A stretch of 64,000 nt of DNA from Cristatella mucedo (GCA_009760855.2 WPIO01000054.1:946001-1010000), one strand, 5' to 3'. Shown: positions 1 through 10,569, numbered from the stretch's first letter. The notes: a model not told the origin generated them from the sequence alone. Program-made: numbers and translations.

Positions 1-66
1 GTCGTGGGAGGCACTCTGCAATCTGCCGGCGTCGACTTTCAGCAAATGGCATGTCGAGCCAACGGG
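1..66 (+). CDS. possible internal exon of the leftmost unrecognised gene (partial)
   Basis: All three plus-strand frames are open from the window edge to a good splice donor (GGG|GTGAGC, GT at 67-68). The stretch is GC-rich like the downstream last exon. The frame cannot be decided: reading from base 3 leaves phase 1, which would suit the acceptor at 656-657. A further possible acceptor lies at 254-255 (TTGTTGCAG). No domain is recognisable in so short a piece. Confidence 0.3.
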
Positions 67-657
67 GTGAGCTGACCTAGACTCGAGCTTGGAGCCGGTG
101 CTGCTTCCTCCTCCGCTGTGCAGGCATTCGGAAGTCCTCTGCTCATAGTGACTCCTGTCTTTTCCTTTAACGTCTAATCCTTGTCAGTAAGTCTGAGCTG
201 TCGATTCATTTGCGAGCACCCAGAGCGATGCTGCCTACCTTTTCCGTTGTTGCAGGATATTCGTGCACTCCTGATCATCTATTCGGTCTGCTCACCTACG
301 CCCTCTACTTCGACGACGGTGCCTGGCTGCGTGGTTGTCATGCCGCCAGTGCTGCAGCGCTGTCTCAGCACCATTGAGTTGCTGTGCAGCCTGTTTTATG
401 CCCAGCAGAAGCGTCAGGCGGCTGCTGCGGATGCCCCCTCCTGCGAGGCTGCGATCGAGAGAAGAATGGTTGCTTCAGCAACCAGCGAAGCCTGCAGCGT
501 AGCTGGAGGTCTGGCTGCTGCCTTTCGTGACGTCAGCTGCTGCTGTCTCCGGCATTGCCATTTCTGCAAGCCCACCACCCGCGGCCACCTTCTTTGGTTC
601 CATGATCGGCTTTTTGGTGTGCATCTCATAGATGTGCTTTTCGGTTACATCTTATAG

Positions 658-1304
658 ATGCTTGTGACGACCAAGATGACTGCAGTGGGAACACGCCGTC
701 GAAGCGTCGTCGCCTGGAGTGCGAAGCCAGTGTCAGCGGAGACAGTCTCACTTCTGGTGCAGGCGAAGGCGACGGGTCGGAGTGCGGTGCCGGAACAGTA
801 GTGACTTTGGTGCCTGCGGTGGATGTCCATGCGTCATGCTTAGCCGGCGCATCAGCTAGCGCCTGCGATCAGCGGCAACGCGTGTGCGACCAGCCAACTC
901 TCACTGCCGCCACCGCCAGGGCTTCACGAGAAAGCACCGACGACAGTGTCGCAGCAGCGGTGCATGCGCCAGCTTTGTCTACTCGATCAGCAGCTAGTTG
1001 CTGCAGCAGCAGCCAGAGCTGCAGCAGCGACGATGGCAGCGAAGACTCGAACGAATGTGCCGATGCAGCAGCGTCCAGCAGCAGTGGCAGGCAAGCCGAA
1101 GCAGCAGTAGCAGCAGCTGCTGCTGCTACTTCAGCGTCTGGTCCAAGTCGCGGCCACGTTCGCCCGAGGGCAACCGTTGCAAAGAAGCCCTCGCCGGTCG
1201 ACGTCATAAGCAACAGCGTCAAGTCGCTCAAGGACATGTTTGCGAGCCTAGCTGCTTCGGCCGTGCAGCCACAGGCAGCGACGGCAGCGGCGACATCTCC
1301 ATAG
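658..1304 (+). CDS. 3'-terminal coding exon of an unrecognised Ser/Ala-rich, probably nuclear protein
   Basis: A plausible acceptor (ATCTTATAG, AG at 656-657) opens a frame running to TAG at 1302-1304, about 215 residues, entered in phase 1 (AT|GCT|TGT). The product has an early basic patch PSKRRRLE resembling a nuclear localisation signal, long Ser/Ala/Gln-poor low-complexity tracts including an Ala run, Asp/Glu-Ser clusters (SSDDGSEDSNE) that look like casein kinase 2 sites, and a more structured C-terminal stretch SPVDVISNSVKSLKDMF followed by an Ala-rich end. I do not recognise the family. The low-complexity Ala/Ser tracts are encoded by CAG/GCA repeats, so a spurious frame cannot be excluded, but the C-terminal stretch is not repeat-derived. 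Confidence 0.5.
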
Positions 1305-2132
1305 GGCTCCGCTCGGCAGCAAAGCGCCGAGGTCGGCTGCACCATGTCGGTTTGCCGTCCAAGGAAGCCGCCGGGCCTGAGCCGGCGCGGCGCGGCTGGG
1401 AGCGATTTCTTTCGCTGGCTTCGCCTGTTTAACGCTCCTCTCACTCAGGCCATTCTCACAAGCGTTGCCGCCGCCTGTCCCGTCCGTCGACTTTATTGGT
1501 GCATGCTCTGTCTCGCACGGCCAGACGGGAATGGGTGGCGATTGCCACTTTGTGCTATTGCGTTTATCTGCTGTTTATTGCCGGCAGTTGGCCGGCGTCA
1601 CGTGTGCCGACGTCGTGTTCAGCGGCACCGTGCCAGGCCCAATGCTTCACGTAGTGAGGCTTGTGCGGTTGGCTTGTTAGCACTGCCCTGAGGCAGAATT
1701 TCTCACCCCCCCCCTCCCCCATTCGGTGCTCTTCGTAGCGATCGTTATTGTAAGCAGTGGTTATTTTGTTGTTACTTCGTGTATTTAGAGGTGTTCTCTT
1801 TGCTGCGCATGCTACTGGTAGGCTGTGGTGCTGGGAGCTCGCCAGAACGGCACGGCAGCACCGGACGCCTGCCGGGGCAGCAGCAGCCGCTGTCTCACAC
1901 CAGATTGAGATACATCCATCCTACGTAGATTGCCCCTTGTGCTCTTAACGTCACCTTAAGTTACCTGATATGTACATGGTGTAGAAGATGCTTGGTTTTG
2001 CAACCGAGCCACCGGCATTCGTGTGTTCACCCACTGCACTGGATGCTATGACTATAGTTATTTAAAAAAATACCATTTACTTTTTGGTGCTGTGCTTTGC
2101 TCTGGCTCCGTCGATACTGAGGCTTAGCACTG
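1305..2132 (+). other. 3' UTR or intergenic stretch after the first gene
   Basis: GC-rich at the left, with a C-rich tract at 1707-1720, becoming AT-richer after 1930. It probably holds the 3' UTR of the gene ending at 1304. I found no canonical AATAAA and no domain-bearing reading frame. It ends at the T-rich 3' border of the minus-strand retrotransposon. Confidence 0.35.
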
Positions 2133-2169
2133 ATTTTTTAATTAATAACTGGTGGGGTACATGGTCGGC

Positions 2170-2793
2170 CTAGGTCCTCCGAGGCACATCTCGGGTGGGA
2201 CCAGCATCGCGATCTGGAGGTGGCCGAACCTCGGGTGTCGCGCGCACTTGCTGGGGCATCCCGAACATGATCGGGGTAGCTCTCCTCACAGGCTCGACCA
2301 CGGTCGCGCGCGGTGCGCGAGGGCACACCGCAGTGTACTGAGCCGCCGCTCGTTGGAGGGCGGCGCCGCTGATCCTTACTGGCTGTGGCTGACTGGCTCT
2401 CTCTGGAGCTCTCGCCCGGATGTCACGCTCTACCGAGACAGCTGGACTCTGGAGGGGAGCTATCACGGGTGGTGTAGTCTCCGGCTGGGCCAGCTCTCCT
2501 CCATGCCTTTGCGATCCAGAGATAGGTGGGGCGTCCGTCCGGTGCGTTGTGGGCGTCACCTCGTCGTCTCCAGGCGCAGGCGGCTCCTGTGACGGCCGTA
2601 CTCCCTCTTGTGGGCAGTCTGCGGTGCCCACGAATCGCAGCCAGACCCTGGCCGAGCCATTAATGGCGTCCGCCACGCAGAGCTTCCTGAGAAGCCTACG
2701 GTGGCGCTGGCTCACCCTAAGGGCTGCCAGGGTCCGCTCGTTCTCAGGGTGCCAGGCACCGAGGGAGCCCACGATGAAGGCGCAGTGCTCCAC
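2170..2793 (-). pseudogene. C-terminal extension of the R2/NeSL-like polyprotein
   Basis: This frame continues the endonuclease fragment past a single stop. It opens with EHCAFIVGSLGAWHPENERTL, a block I associate with the C-terminus of R2/NeSL-like polyproteins, then becomes Pro/Arg-rich and of low complexity. The retained frame suggests the element protein originally ended here. Confidence 0.6.
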
Positions 2794-2817
2794 TTTGCGT
2801 CCTCGGACGCGAAGCTC

Positions 2818-3522
2818 CTACACCAGCTCGGTGTATTTGAGGAGCTTCCTTTCGGCTGCCACCTCCAGCGCAAGCTCCCCGTTGTCGTACGGGACCGCTA
2901 CGTCGACCACTACCGCGTAGGCGCCCGTGTCGATGACCAGGTCCGGGCGACGATGCGAGATCGGGTCGAGCTCATGGTGCTGGTCCACTCGGGCGTGTCT
3001 CCTCAGTGCCCAAGGCAGCGCCTCAAGGAGCCGTTTCAGGACCGCGTCGTGCCGTTCAGTGATGGCGACCATCATGCTTGGGCAGTTGTTCAGGACTTGC
3101 GGCAGCGTCTCACGCTGACCGCAGCCCTTGCGGCAGAGGTGCTCCGACGTGGGGTCAAACCTGGCCCTGGCGGCAGCCACCGGCAGGAGGCCCAGCCTGG
3201 CACGGAAAACAAAGCGCCAAGCGGCAAAAGTGACACCGAGGCCCGAAAAGAGGAAGTGGGTGTGGTTGCTGTGGCTGTCTGTTGCCAGACAGCGAGCCAC
3301 TTTCCCCTGATCGCGCCTCCCGCGCCAATCTGCCGCCCATGACTTGGCCAGATCCTGTCTGATGGTGGAGACCATGTTGGAGGGCGCGAACTGAGGGCGC
3401 TCATGGTCTCCTTCGATCCAGTGGAGCTGGATCTTCCCATCGGCGTATTGGGCACCAACACCCAGGCGCCTGGCGGGCCTCAGACCAGAGCGACCTTGAA
3501 CCCGCATGCGCGGCATGTTCAA
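2818..3522 (-). pseudogene. zinc knuckle and restriction-like endonuclease domain of the R2/NeSL-like element
   Basis: The 234-residue frame contains the C-terminal Cys knuckle followed about 50 residues later by the endonuclease core with a PD...VVDVAVPYDN signature and a downstream lysine (ERKLLKY). In the usual CCHC form a His precedes VL.xxC; here the position reads Gln (LPQVLNNC). The next fragment (2793-2170) continues in the same frame after one stop codon. Confidence 0.85.
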
Positions 3523-4387
3523 AGGAACCGCCCGACAGAAAGATGGTTCTGGCCTCGTCCGAGGGCGTTCCTTTGAGGACCTTTATGGCACCATCAAGCC
3601 CTTCCAGTGCAACTCCTGCCACCGTCCAGTCCGGAGAGGACAGCATGCGGCACGCCTGCGTGGCGCGAAGGATGTCCACATCCTGCGAGAGCGGGAGGAG
3701 GCCAGGGCCACCACTGGAGCGTGAGGCGTGGAAGAAGCCCACAGTGGCTCTGTCAGGGAGGGAGCAAACCGACCTGCAGAAGTCCTTGATCGCTCTGTCG
3801 ACTGGGGCAAGGAGCTTCTTTTGGAGCCATTTCGCACGTCCCAGGTACTCAAATCTGGGCATAAGGAACGTGGGGAAGGCATCCATCTTCTGCCACGGAG
3901 CCAATAGGGACGTCTGGAGCAGAGCTATATCACGGGTGAGGAGGGAGGCCGCCGTCTCAACCTCCGCCCGGGGGTATGCGAAGCCCTGGGGGGCACCTAG
4001 GTATAGGTGCGCCTCCTCGTCCCCCAGCATTGGAACCGGGGAGCCGGCGATGGTGAATGCCAGGCTCTCCGACGCCGCCGGGTAACGCACCAGCGATCTA
4101 CATTTTTCCGGCCTGAACTTTAGGCCAATGCTCGAGGCAGCCCGGTGTACTCGATCGAGTTGGCGCTGGAGGGAGCGCGACGAGTTCGAGAAAATGGCCA
4201 GATCGTCGGCCAAAGTGCAAACAGAGATCTTGGCCGAGCCCAGTGCATATCCATGCCTATCCGCCACAGCCGCAAGCCTTCTGACGAGCGGCTCCATCAC
4301 CACATCAAAAAGGATGGGTGAGTCGCCCTGACGGACACCCGCGGCAGCTGGGAACGGATCCAGGGTGGTCGAGCCAACTCTCAGCAC
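3401..4387 (-). pseudogene. RT palm/thumb of the R2/NeSL-like element
   Basis: The 328-residue frame holds GVRQGDSPILFDVVMEPLVR (RT motif B region), the metal-binding box LADDLAIF, then the template-grip and thumb region with FRPEKCRSLV, the YLGAP block and FLMPRFEYL. It is shifted by one frame relative to the upstream fragment and runs out of frame before the endonuclease. Confidence 0.85.
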
Positions 4388-5511
4388 AATCGAGGCCCCG
4401 CATATATATTGCGGACGAAGCTCACGAAGCGCTCCTCAACGCCCAAGGTGGCGTAGAGCGCCTCGTGTGGCACGCTGGGGAAAGCATTCTGGAGGTCCAA
4501 GAAGGCTCCGCACAGAGTGCGTTTCCTCTTGGCCGCATCCCTCAGGGCCGACTCAACAAGGAAGGTCTGCTCCTGGCAGCCTTCGCAACCCGGTAGAAAG
4601 CCTTTCTGCTGCGGGGAGAGCACGTCATTCTCCCGCAGCAGCAGCGACAACCTCGTGGCCAAACAGCACGACAAGAGTTTATATAATGTCGGCAGGAGCG
4701 AGATCGGCCGGAAGTTTCCCGGCACCTTTGGGTCACCTTTCTTATGTATCAGGACCGTGTGGCCCGTCTTCCACGCGGGGGGGGGGGGGGCACATCGCCA
4801 AACTCTAGGCAGCCATTGAGGACGGTCGCCAGGAGAGTGGCTTGTGCATCCACCGCCTTGAGGTGCCGGTATTCTAGCCGGTCCGCTCCCGGGGAGGTGT
4901 TGCTGGCCTTCTTCAGTTTCCTCGCCACTTCCGAAGGGGAGAGTGGGAGCAGGAGAATCGGGTGCGAGGGCTGCTCTCTCGGCAGTGACACCTTGAGTAG
5001 GGCACGTTGTAATCGCTGTCCGCGGCCTCTGCCTCCCAAAAGCTACGGCATGCAGCGAGGTCCCCTGTGTAGAGCGTCTGGACCGGGTTGAGCAGCTGCG
5101 GACTGCACGCTTCCTGTTGGAGCGGTACATTCGCTGCAGCTGTGCCGCTCCCTTGGGGTTCCAGCCTCGACCAGATGGACGGGGAGGCCTCGGAGTGTCT
5201 GTCTGAGCCTCACTCGCGCTCTCTCTCCGGTCAGTGGGGGAGCAAAGTTTCCTCCTCTGCTCTACCTGGCGTTTGCCCAGAATCAGCCATTCGGCCGACA
5301 TCTGGTCGACGAGGGCGCAGAAGAGGCCCCAGTCCTTCGCCGCGATGGCATTGGCAAAGGACTGGGTCCACCGTAGGACAAAAGAGGCCGGGGAGTTAGG
5401 GTCCGGGGTCTCTTCCCTGTCTGCCAGCTCATCCTCCTCCGCCTGTAGCCTAGGGTTTGACATTTCTAGGCGGGTTTCGTTTTCCCTCTGGCAGGGTCTT
5501 GACGGCCCCAC
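4381..5511 (-). pseudogene. N-terminal and fingers/palm part of the R2/NeSL-like reverse transcriptase
   Basis: This 376-residue frame begins with an element N-terminal region and ends in the RT palm (GAFLDLQNAFPSVP, then the YATLGVEERF region). The middle is out of frame: the stretch with SEVARKLKKASNTSPGAD is in another minus frame at 5039-4749, and the frame returns after the G-run at about 4780-4790 with WKTGHTVLIHKKGDP. The zinc-finger N-terminus of complete R2-like proteins is absent, so the copy is 5'-truncated. Confidence 0.8.
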
Positions 5512-5525
5512 CTTGCTGTATACAT

Positions 5526-7285
5526 AGTTATGAACTCCCTCTACTTAGAGGCTGATTAGTACAAATGTATATACAATACGCCGTCCCACCTGAACCACCC
5601 TTCATAGAGGCAGCTTCTACGCTTAGGCCACTGCTATTGATTGGCGAGGCTTTGCAGTAAGCTGCTGCTAAAAATATTAGGGCAGCCGAGCGACTAGACA
5701 GGCACGTGTCGTTACGTACCTGCATCCCTTAAATGCTGTATCAGCAGAGCCAGCGATTATCTAATGAAACGCCCCACGAATTAATCTCAAGAGATAACAC
5801 GATTGCGATTTGGAGCCGTTTCTTCTGCATTTCGAGGTGTTGAATAAACACATTGGGCTCCTTTGTGGGAGGCATAGAAGGGGAGTGTTAAATCTAAACT
5901 TGTGGCCAAGAAAGCACTCTTACAGGGTGCAGGTGATGCTCTCAAGACGCTATGGGAGAGTTTCAGATGTCCTGCTCATGCTTGTCAGACTCAGTGCTGT
6001 CATGAACCTACACTTTAACGTTTAAGTGAGCCAATAAATATCCGAAATCGTTCCTTGATGAGCAGTCGCTTGTTATCCCGGACCGTGGACTTGAGAATTG
6101 CCTTTACAGTTAGTTGGATTAGCTGGTGCTAATATAATAATTTCACTGAGTTTTATTAAATATGGCCCTAACCATTTTAGACCATCGGCGATAAATGGCT
6201 GAAGTAGCATTGGTGAGACGAGTGGGTATGTCAGCTCACTTGGTGGATGAGTAATAGAGTTGTAACCGAGTTCCTGGGGTCAAAGGCTATTTCCCGCCAA
6301 ACCCCGCCATACTCCGGCCACGCTGCCACTCGCCATGCCGCCGAGCTAGGGTAAGACGAGCGGCCGTCAGGTTAAACATCTTTATAACGCATGCGCCAAC
6401 AACAACAGGTGAACTAAACAAGTCTACAGGGGGGGTCCTATACACAGTACACTACGGGGGCGCAAGACGACGCAGCAAGCGCGAACAAACGTGTTAGTTG
6501 GGGTCAGTCGGCTTCTGCAGTCCTGTCGTTGTACCGACTCCGAATCCAACAGTATGAGCATACGCCGTCCAAAACCCGGCTGGCTGAGTAACTGCCTGGC
6601 TAGTCCGAGTCGACAACTACCACAGTCGTAAGCTTCCACCGAAAGACGCCAACACACGGAGGGGGGGTCACGAACACACTACACGGGGGGGGGGGAACGC
6701 GGTATAAACAAGTCAACAACGAGCGAGCTGTCCAGCTCCGCTCGGGCCTTGGGTACTAGTTCCCTTGCGTGCGTGGCAGCATCGCCGGAGCACGCCTGCA
6801 CGAATCCAGGTGCATAACTCGGCGAGACCGGGAGCCTCCAACACCACGACTTACTTGGCCAACTTCCCGTACCCAAGAGCCCCGGTGACCCCACGTCACC
6901 GCATACATCCGGCCATGCCGTAGGGTCCGACCCCGGCCTAGCCGGTGACCCTAACCCTCACTAAAGCCGTCCGGTCCCAGCCAACCGAACCCAGTCTGGG
7001 TACAGAGTGAACCCATTATTTCTACCCAATATTCCTGCGAAGCTAAGGAGTCGAGTGGAATCTCTGAAGTTTTCAATGCAAGCTTGCCAGTAGCGCCCGA
7101 TAGTAAAATTATTAAGCTTCCAGACAGGAAAGTCAGACCGCATTATGATACCGGAAATTCAGACAATAACAGTCATAACTCTATGTGGCTTTAAAAAAAC
7201 GGTTGCAAACTGCGTTTCACTAATCGGGGCCTTAAGAGTGTGAACCCTAAACATTACTCTTGGCCAAGCCTACTAAGAGTTTCGT
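5526..7285. other. intergenic, no gene recognised
   Basis: Mixed-composition DNA with G-runs at 6424-6432, 6660-6667 and 6683-6693. Short frames on both strands have no recognisable domain and no splice context. Confidence 0.4.
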
Positions 7286-7693
7286 TAAATTTGAACGTTG
7301 GATTTGCAGTCTCATTTGCTAAAGGAAGCCTATTTAGCAACGCTTAGAAAAGCAAGATCTCCCTTAAAAAAAGATTACAGCCCTAATCGTCTACGGTGGG
7401 CTAAGGCTCGAATCTATTGGACTCTGCTGATGATTGGGGTAGAGTTGCGTGGAGCAATGAATGCAAAGTCACGCTCTTTTCGAACTGCAAAAGAAGGCTT
7501 TACGTGCATCGGCGACCCGACGAAGACCGACTGCCTGCAGCCAGCCAATCAGATTCGGAGAATAACGTGCACGAGAGGGCCCTTGAGCAGAAACGGCTTC
7601 GGAGCCAATTCGTCTATTTAGAACATCGTTTCGAAACCTGCGGGTCGAGACTCGTTTGGGGGTCGAACGACACTTTCACGGGGGTCGCCTGAG

Positions 7694-8017
7694 TGTGGTC
7701 TGAGTATATGCAGGCCGGTACCGCTCCTTCTTTAAACAGTTGTCAGGAGCATCACCGGTGGTGCATAGCTGTGGTCCGCCTGTGGTGTGGTTTGGACAGG
7801 CCGGTAACCACAGTCAGATGGTGGACTCACCATCGGGGTCGGCCAAAACACAGCCGTGGGCGAGGAGGGGGATTCAGTGGGGAGAGAGCAGCGAGTGAAG
7901 TCGTGCTCCCTCTGCTCTGCAGTAGAATAAACTGTTGGTGTTGGTTCTGTGCTGGCGTTCTTCGTGCAAGGCGTTCTTCGTGCAAGGCGTTCTTCGTGCA
8001 AGGCGCATCGAAGCACA
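7694..8017 (-). mobile_element. 324-bp solo LTR inserted in the hAT element
   Basis: The segment begins TGTGG and ends GCACA (TG...CA) and is flanked by exact CTGAG 5-mers at 7689-7693 and 8018-8022. Removing it restores GCCTGAGACCATCGG, the order expected in the host hAT element. In reverse complement it shares GTACCGGCCTGCATATA and several other blocks with the LTR at 16977-17273, so it is the same Gypsy-like family in opposite orientation. Confidence 0.75.
7951..8003 (+). repeat. 17-bp tandem repeat, about three units, within the solo LTR
   Basis: The unit GCGTTCTTCGTGCAAGG is repeated three times nearly perfectly. It sits near one end of the solo LTR, where copy number often varies between LTR copies. 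Confidence 0.8.
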
Positions 8018-8551
8018 CTGAGACCATCGGAAAACATATTTCCACGTTTCGTACACAATAATTGTATTGTTGTGGGTCATCACGACATGAGGAACTGTAT
8101 TAAAGGGTCTCGGCATTAGGAATGTCAAGAATCCCTCATTTAAACCCTCTTCAAAACGTGAGACTCCGAAATGCACGGCACATCTGGACCATACGACGGA
8201 CTGGATTATATTTTCCAGCACGACAGCGATCCTAAAGATGGCGCCAGCGAAAGTTAAGTATTTTTTTTAAAGGTTATCAGAAATTCGGTTGCCCACCCGT
8301 GACGGCAACTACGGACTGGACTGTCCTCTGACCTAAACCCAACCCGAGCATTCGTGGGATGAACTCGAACGGCGTATACGCTGCAGCTGGCAGTTTGTAT
8401 CGCGATTGAATCGTGATCGCAGCAAGCCTCGTGTAGTGTAATGGCCGATATTTGCTAGCGTTCGATCAACCCCATGCCTGGGCCAGTCGTCGGGTCGTTG
8501 CAAATATGTGAGTTGCAACGACGTATTGGCACAATAAATCAAATGAGAATA

Positions 8552-8595
8552 ATTAATATCTAATAATTAATATCTAATAATTAATATCTAATAAT
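8552..8595 (+). repeat. short tandem repeat of AATTAATATCTAAT
   Basis: About three copies of a 14-bp AT-rich unit lie just after the last transposase-derived block and may mark the old end of the Tc1/mariner element. Confidence 0.7.
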
Positions 8596-9170
8596 TTCGG
8601 GCACTGGCTGCTTTTCCTCACTTCAAGCAGTCACTTCAACCAGTTTTACACACTTTTTTTGTCACCAAATGTTCGGTATTCACTCGACATGAAGGCGAGT
8701 AGCTGACCGTCAGGGTGGCTGTCCCAGTCGCCCAAATAAAGTTTTGTTGCGTTGGAGTGTAGATTCCCCGGACATTGTCGCTTGGCTAATTCTTGTCAAG
8801 GAGCCATCCGCGAAGAGATCTGTCGCCTGATTCAACCGTGGCTGCTTTCAGCTCACGAAATCGGCAGCTTGCATTTACCCTTTATCACAGAATCCAGGAT
8901 TATATTGCGAGTAGTGTAGTCTGAATTATTGTCGCGAACTGCACAGAACACCAGCCGACGAGCAACACCTCAGTTTATTCTCCCTCCACGCGGAGCAGGG
9001 TGAAGCACAACTCTCCTCGCGCCTCTCGCCCACCGGAGTCCCCGACTCCCTTGTCAGAACAAACACTAATTGCACATCCGGGCTGCTCACCGCATCGGGT
9101 GTCGCAGCCCGCTCGTACAGCGATCAAGGGCAGTGTCATCAATTAAATAAAACCACAAGTAGGAAAACCA
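8596..9170. other. intergenic, no gene recognised; weak LTR-like similarity
   Basis: No coding frame is recognisable. Around 8930-9140 the order of short blocks (CAGTTTATTC then C-rich sequence) recalls the LTR family seen at 16977 and 7694, but the match is too weak to call. Confidence 0.3.
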
Positions 9171-9199
9171 TTGGCGTGACCCAGAACGTTCACCGCCAA

Positions 9200-9839
9200 G
9201 ACTCAACAATCTTAAAGTTAGGTCGGGCAAGAAGCCCCACGTGTGGGCAGGCAGCGAGAGCATCCTCGAGAGCATTTTGGCTGCAAGCGCACTTCTGGCT
9301 CTCGCGCCTCCGGACGACGCGGGCGACGTGCACGACAGAGCCTCGATGGGACCACCGCCGCAACCACCGCACCGCTTTGAAGAGCTTGGACTCTTGGACT
9401 GCTCGGACCGAGCAGCGCGATTATCACCTCGATTTTCGCGATCGCCCGCGCCGTTATCGCCAAGCTCACACGGCTGCGCCGTCCGGCAACCGACGGCTGG
9501 ACGACCTTTCCGCCGACGGCTCGCGACCTCCGATCGGCAGCCGCTGGTTTTGCTTGAGCAGTTGGCCGGCAAATGCAGGGAAGGGCAGCGAGCTGGCGCA
9601 GCACCGTCGACGCGAGTTTTCCAAAACAAAAAGGACGGTTTCGCTTTCATTTTCACTTTAGAACTGCACCCAAGAGGGTGACTTGGATACTCTGAGTTTT
9701 CCCCGCCAAAATCAGCTCTCGTATGTAAGACCGATATAAGACCGATTATCACCGACGGCTGCGAGAGGGACGACGAGCGGGCGATTTCAGCCGTCGTCCT
9801 TCGCCAAACAGCGAATTCCTCGGCGACCAAGCGATCAGG
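9200..9839 (+). promoter_or_regulatory. CpG-rich region, likely promoter and 5' UTR of the small-exon gene
   Basis: This is a 600-bp island of high GC and many CpGs inside AT-richer DNA, ending at an ATG in strong context (9840). All frames on both strands are open simply because of composition; none has a recognisable domain. I infer a promoter and 5' UTR from its position. Confidence 0.45.
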
Positions 9840-9889
9840 ATGGGCAATTCAATGTCAGTGGAAGACGTACAGAAGCTCTTGACTGAACA
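9840..9889 (+). CDS. candidate first coding exon, N-myristoylation-like start
   Basis: ATG in excellent context (A at -3, G at +4) opens MGNSMSVEDVQKLLTEQ, ending at a strong donor (ACA|GTGAGT, GT at 9890-9891). MGNSMS fits the Gly2-x-x-x-Ser rule for N-myristoylation, suggesting a membrane-anchored product. The exon ends in phase 2, whereas the next exon-like segment (11085) needs phase 1. Either an exon between them is unseen or the two do not join directly. The protein family is unknown to me. Confidence 0.4.
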
Positions 9890-10259
9890 GTGAGTGGCCG
9901 CGAAGTGGTAGCTTTCTGTATTCGGTTTAATGCAGAAGCGGAAGTCGGTCAGCGGCGCTTGGATCCGAGGTCAGTCAACTCGGACGGTCAGCACAAAAGT
10001 GCCTTTTATCTTGCTGGAAGGACACGAGGTGAAGGCCGCGCTTGCTCCTCGTTTGAAAGAAAACCACGAAGCAGTTTTCATTTGGCTGAAGAGTTACCAG
10101 GCACTAATTTTATTCATTTACTCATTAGGTTCGGTTCTATCCAAAGTGACCCTCAACTGGCGTGACTTCGTTGCATAGCTCCGTCATTGATTAAAATCGT
10201 TACCAGTTCGGCAATTTTCGCGAGCTCTAGTATACGAATCAGCGAGCTACAGAGATACG

Positions 10260-10406
10260 GACAGAACAGACAGACAGACATGCCAGACAGACAGACTAGC
10301 CAACAGACCAGACAGGCAGACATCCGCAGACGGACAGACCGCTACTGCTCACGTTAGGCTCGCCGAGTCACGCGTGTACACGTTAGGCTCGCTGAGTCAC
10401 GCGGGT
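10260..10406 (+). repeat. CAGA-type repeat and a 28-bp direct duplication
   Basis: CAGA-rich sequence at 10265-10340 is followed by two near-identical copies of a unit containing CACGTTAGGCTCGC and GAGTCACGCG (10348-10406). Confidence 0.7.
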
Positions 10407-10569
10407 ACGTACAACTGTTGTAGGCAAAAGCTGCATGCTGTGTGCAGCTCGGAAGCGGAGAGCCAATGGAAGGCAGAGAGAGCGGTAATGACAAAAAAGT
10501 GGGAAGGTAAGGCGACGATTACACATCGGACAAGAGGCTGGATCCATGCAAGTCTTCTTATATACCGTT

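Larger units (their letters stand above)
2133..5525 (-). mobile_element. R2/NeSL-type non-LTR retrotransposon, 5'-truncated and inactivated
   Basis: On the minus strand the fragments read, in order: a helical N-terminal segment (5511-5100); RT fingers with SPGADRLEYRHLK (about 4900) and VLIHKKGDP...NFRPISLL (4730-4680); palm FLDLQNAFPSVPHEALY (about 4460); GVRQGDSP (about 4330); the catalytic box as LADDLAIF (about 4200) where F/YADD is usual; a thumb; a Cys-rich knuckle CRKGCGQRETLPQVLNNC (about 3120); and a restriction-like endonuclease core RRPDLV...VVDVAVPYDN (about 2900). A C-terminal IVGSLGAWHPENE block follows (about 2770). The knuckle and PD-D nuclease place it with R2/NeSL-like site-specific elements rather than APE-type LINEs. 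At least two frameshifts in the N-terminal half (one beside the G-run near 4780-4790), another near 4385-4390, one near 3400-3520 and an in-frame stop near 2805 make it a pseudogene. Confidence 0.88.
7624..8137 (-). mobile_element. SPIN/Charlie-like hAT non-autonomous element inside the Tc1 remnant
   Basis: Both ends resemble, from memory, the termini of the hAT family known as SPIN or SPACE INVADERS. The left part has GGGGGTCGAACGACACTTTC followed by GGGGGTCGCCT, and after an insertion ACCATCGGAAAAC. The right part has CATGAGGAACTGTATTAAAG then CGGCATTAGGAATG. Flanking 8-mers ATTTAGAA (7616-7623) and ATTTAAAC (8138-8145) match at 6 of 8 positions, as expected for a decayed hAT target-site duplication. 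No transposase frame is present, so it is a MITE-like derivative. Confidence 0.72.
7290..8560 (+). pseudogene. Tc1/mariner transposase remnant, interrupted by a hAT element
   Basis: Plus-strand fragments in several frames follow the order of a Tc1-like DDE transposase. They are SPLKKDYSPNRLRWAKARIYWT (7345-7420), DDWGRVAWSNECKVTLF then RRLYVHRRPDED (7417-7530, the block around the first catalytic Asp), YIFQHDSDPK (8200-8235, second catalytic Asp) and SDLNP then EHSWDELERRIR (8330-8385, catalytic Glu block). Frames change at least three times and the central 7624-8137 is a foreign insertion, so this is a dead copy. I could not place its terminal inverted repeats. Confidence 0.82.

Noticed and set aside
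6945-6962. CCCTAACCCT resembling telomeric repeat
   Set aside because: Only one and a half units; not an array.
6950-6966. AACCCTCACTAAAG, identical to part of the phage T3 promoter, possible vector contamination
   Set aside because: Only about 15 bases match, the flanks are not vector-like and the match fails beyond them; chance is the simplest explanation.
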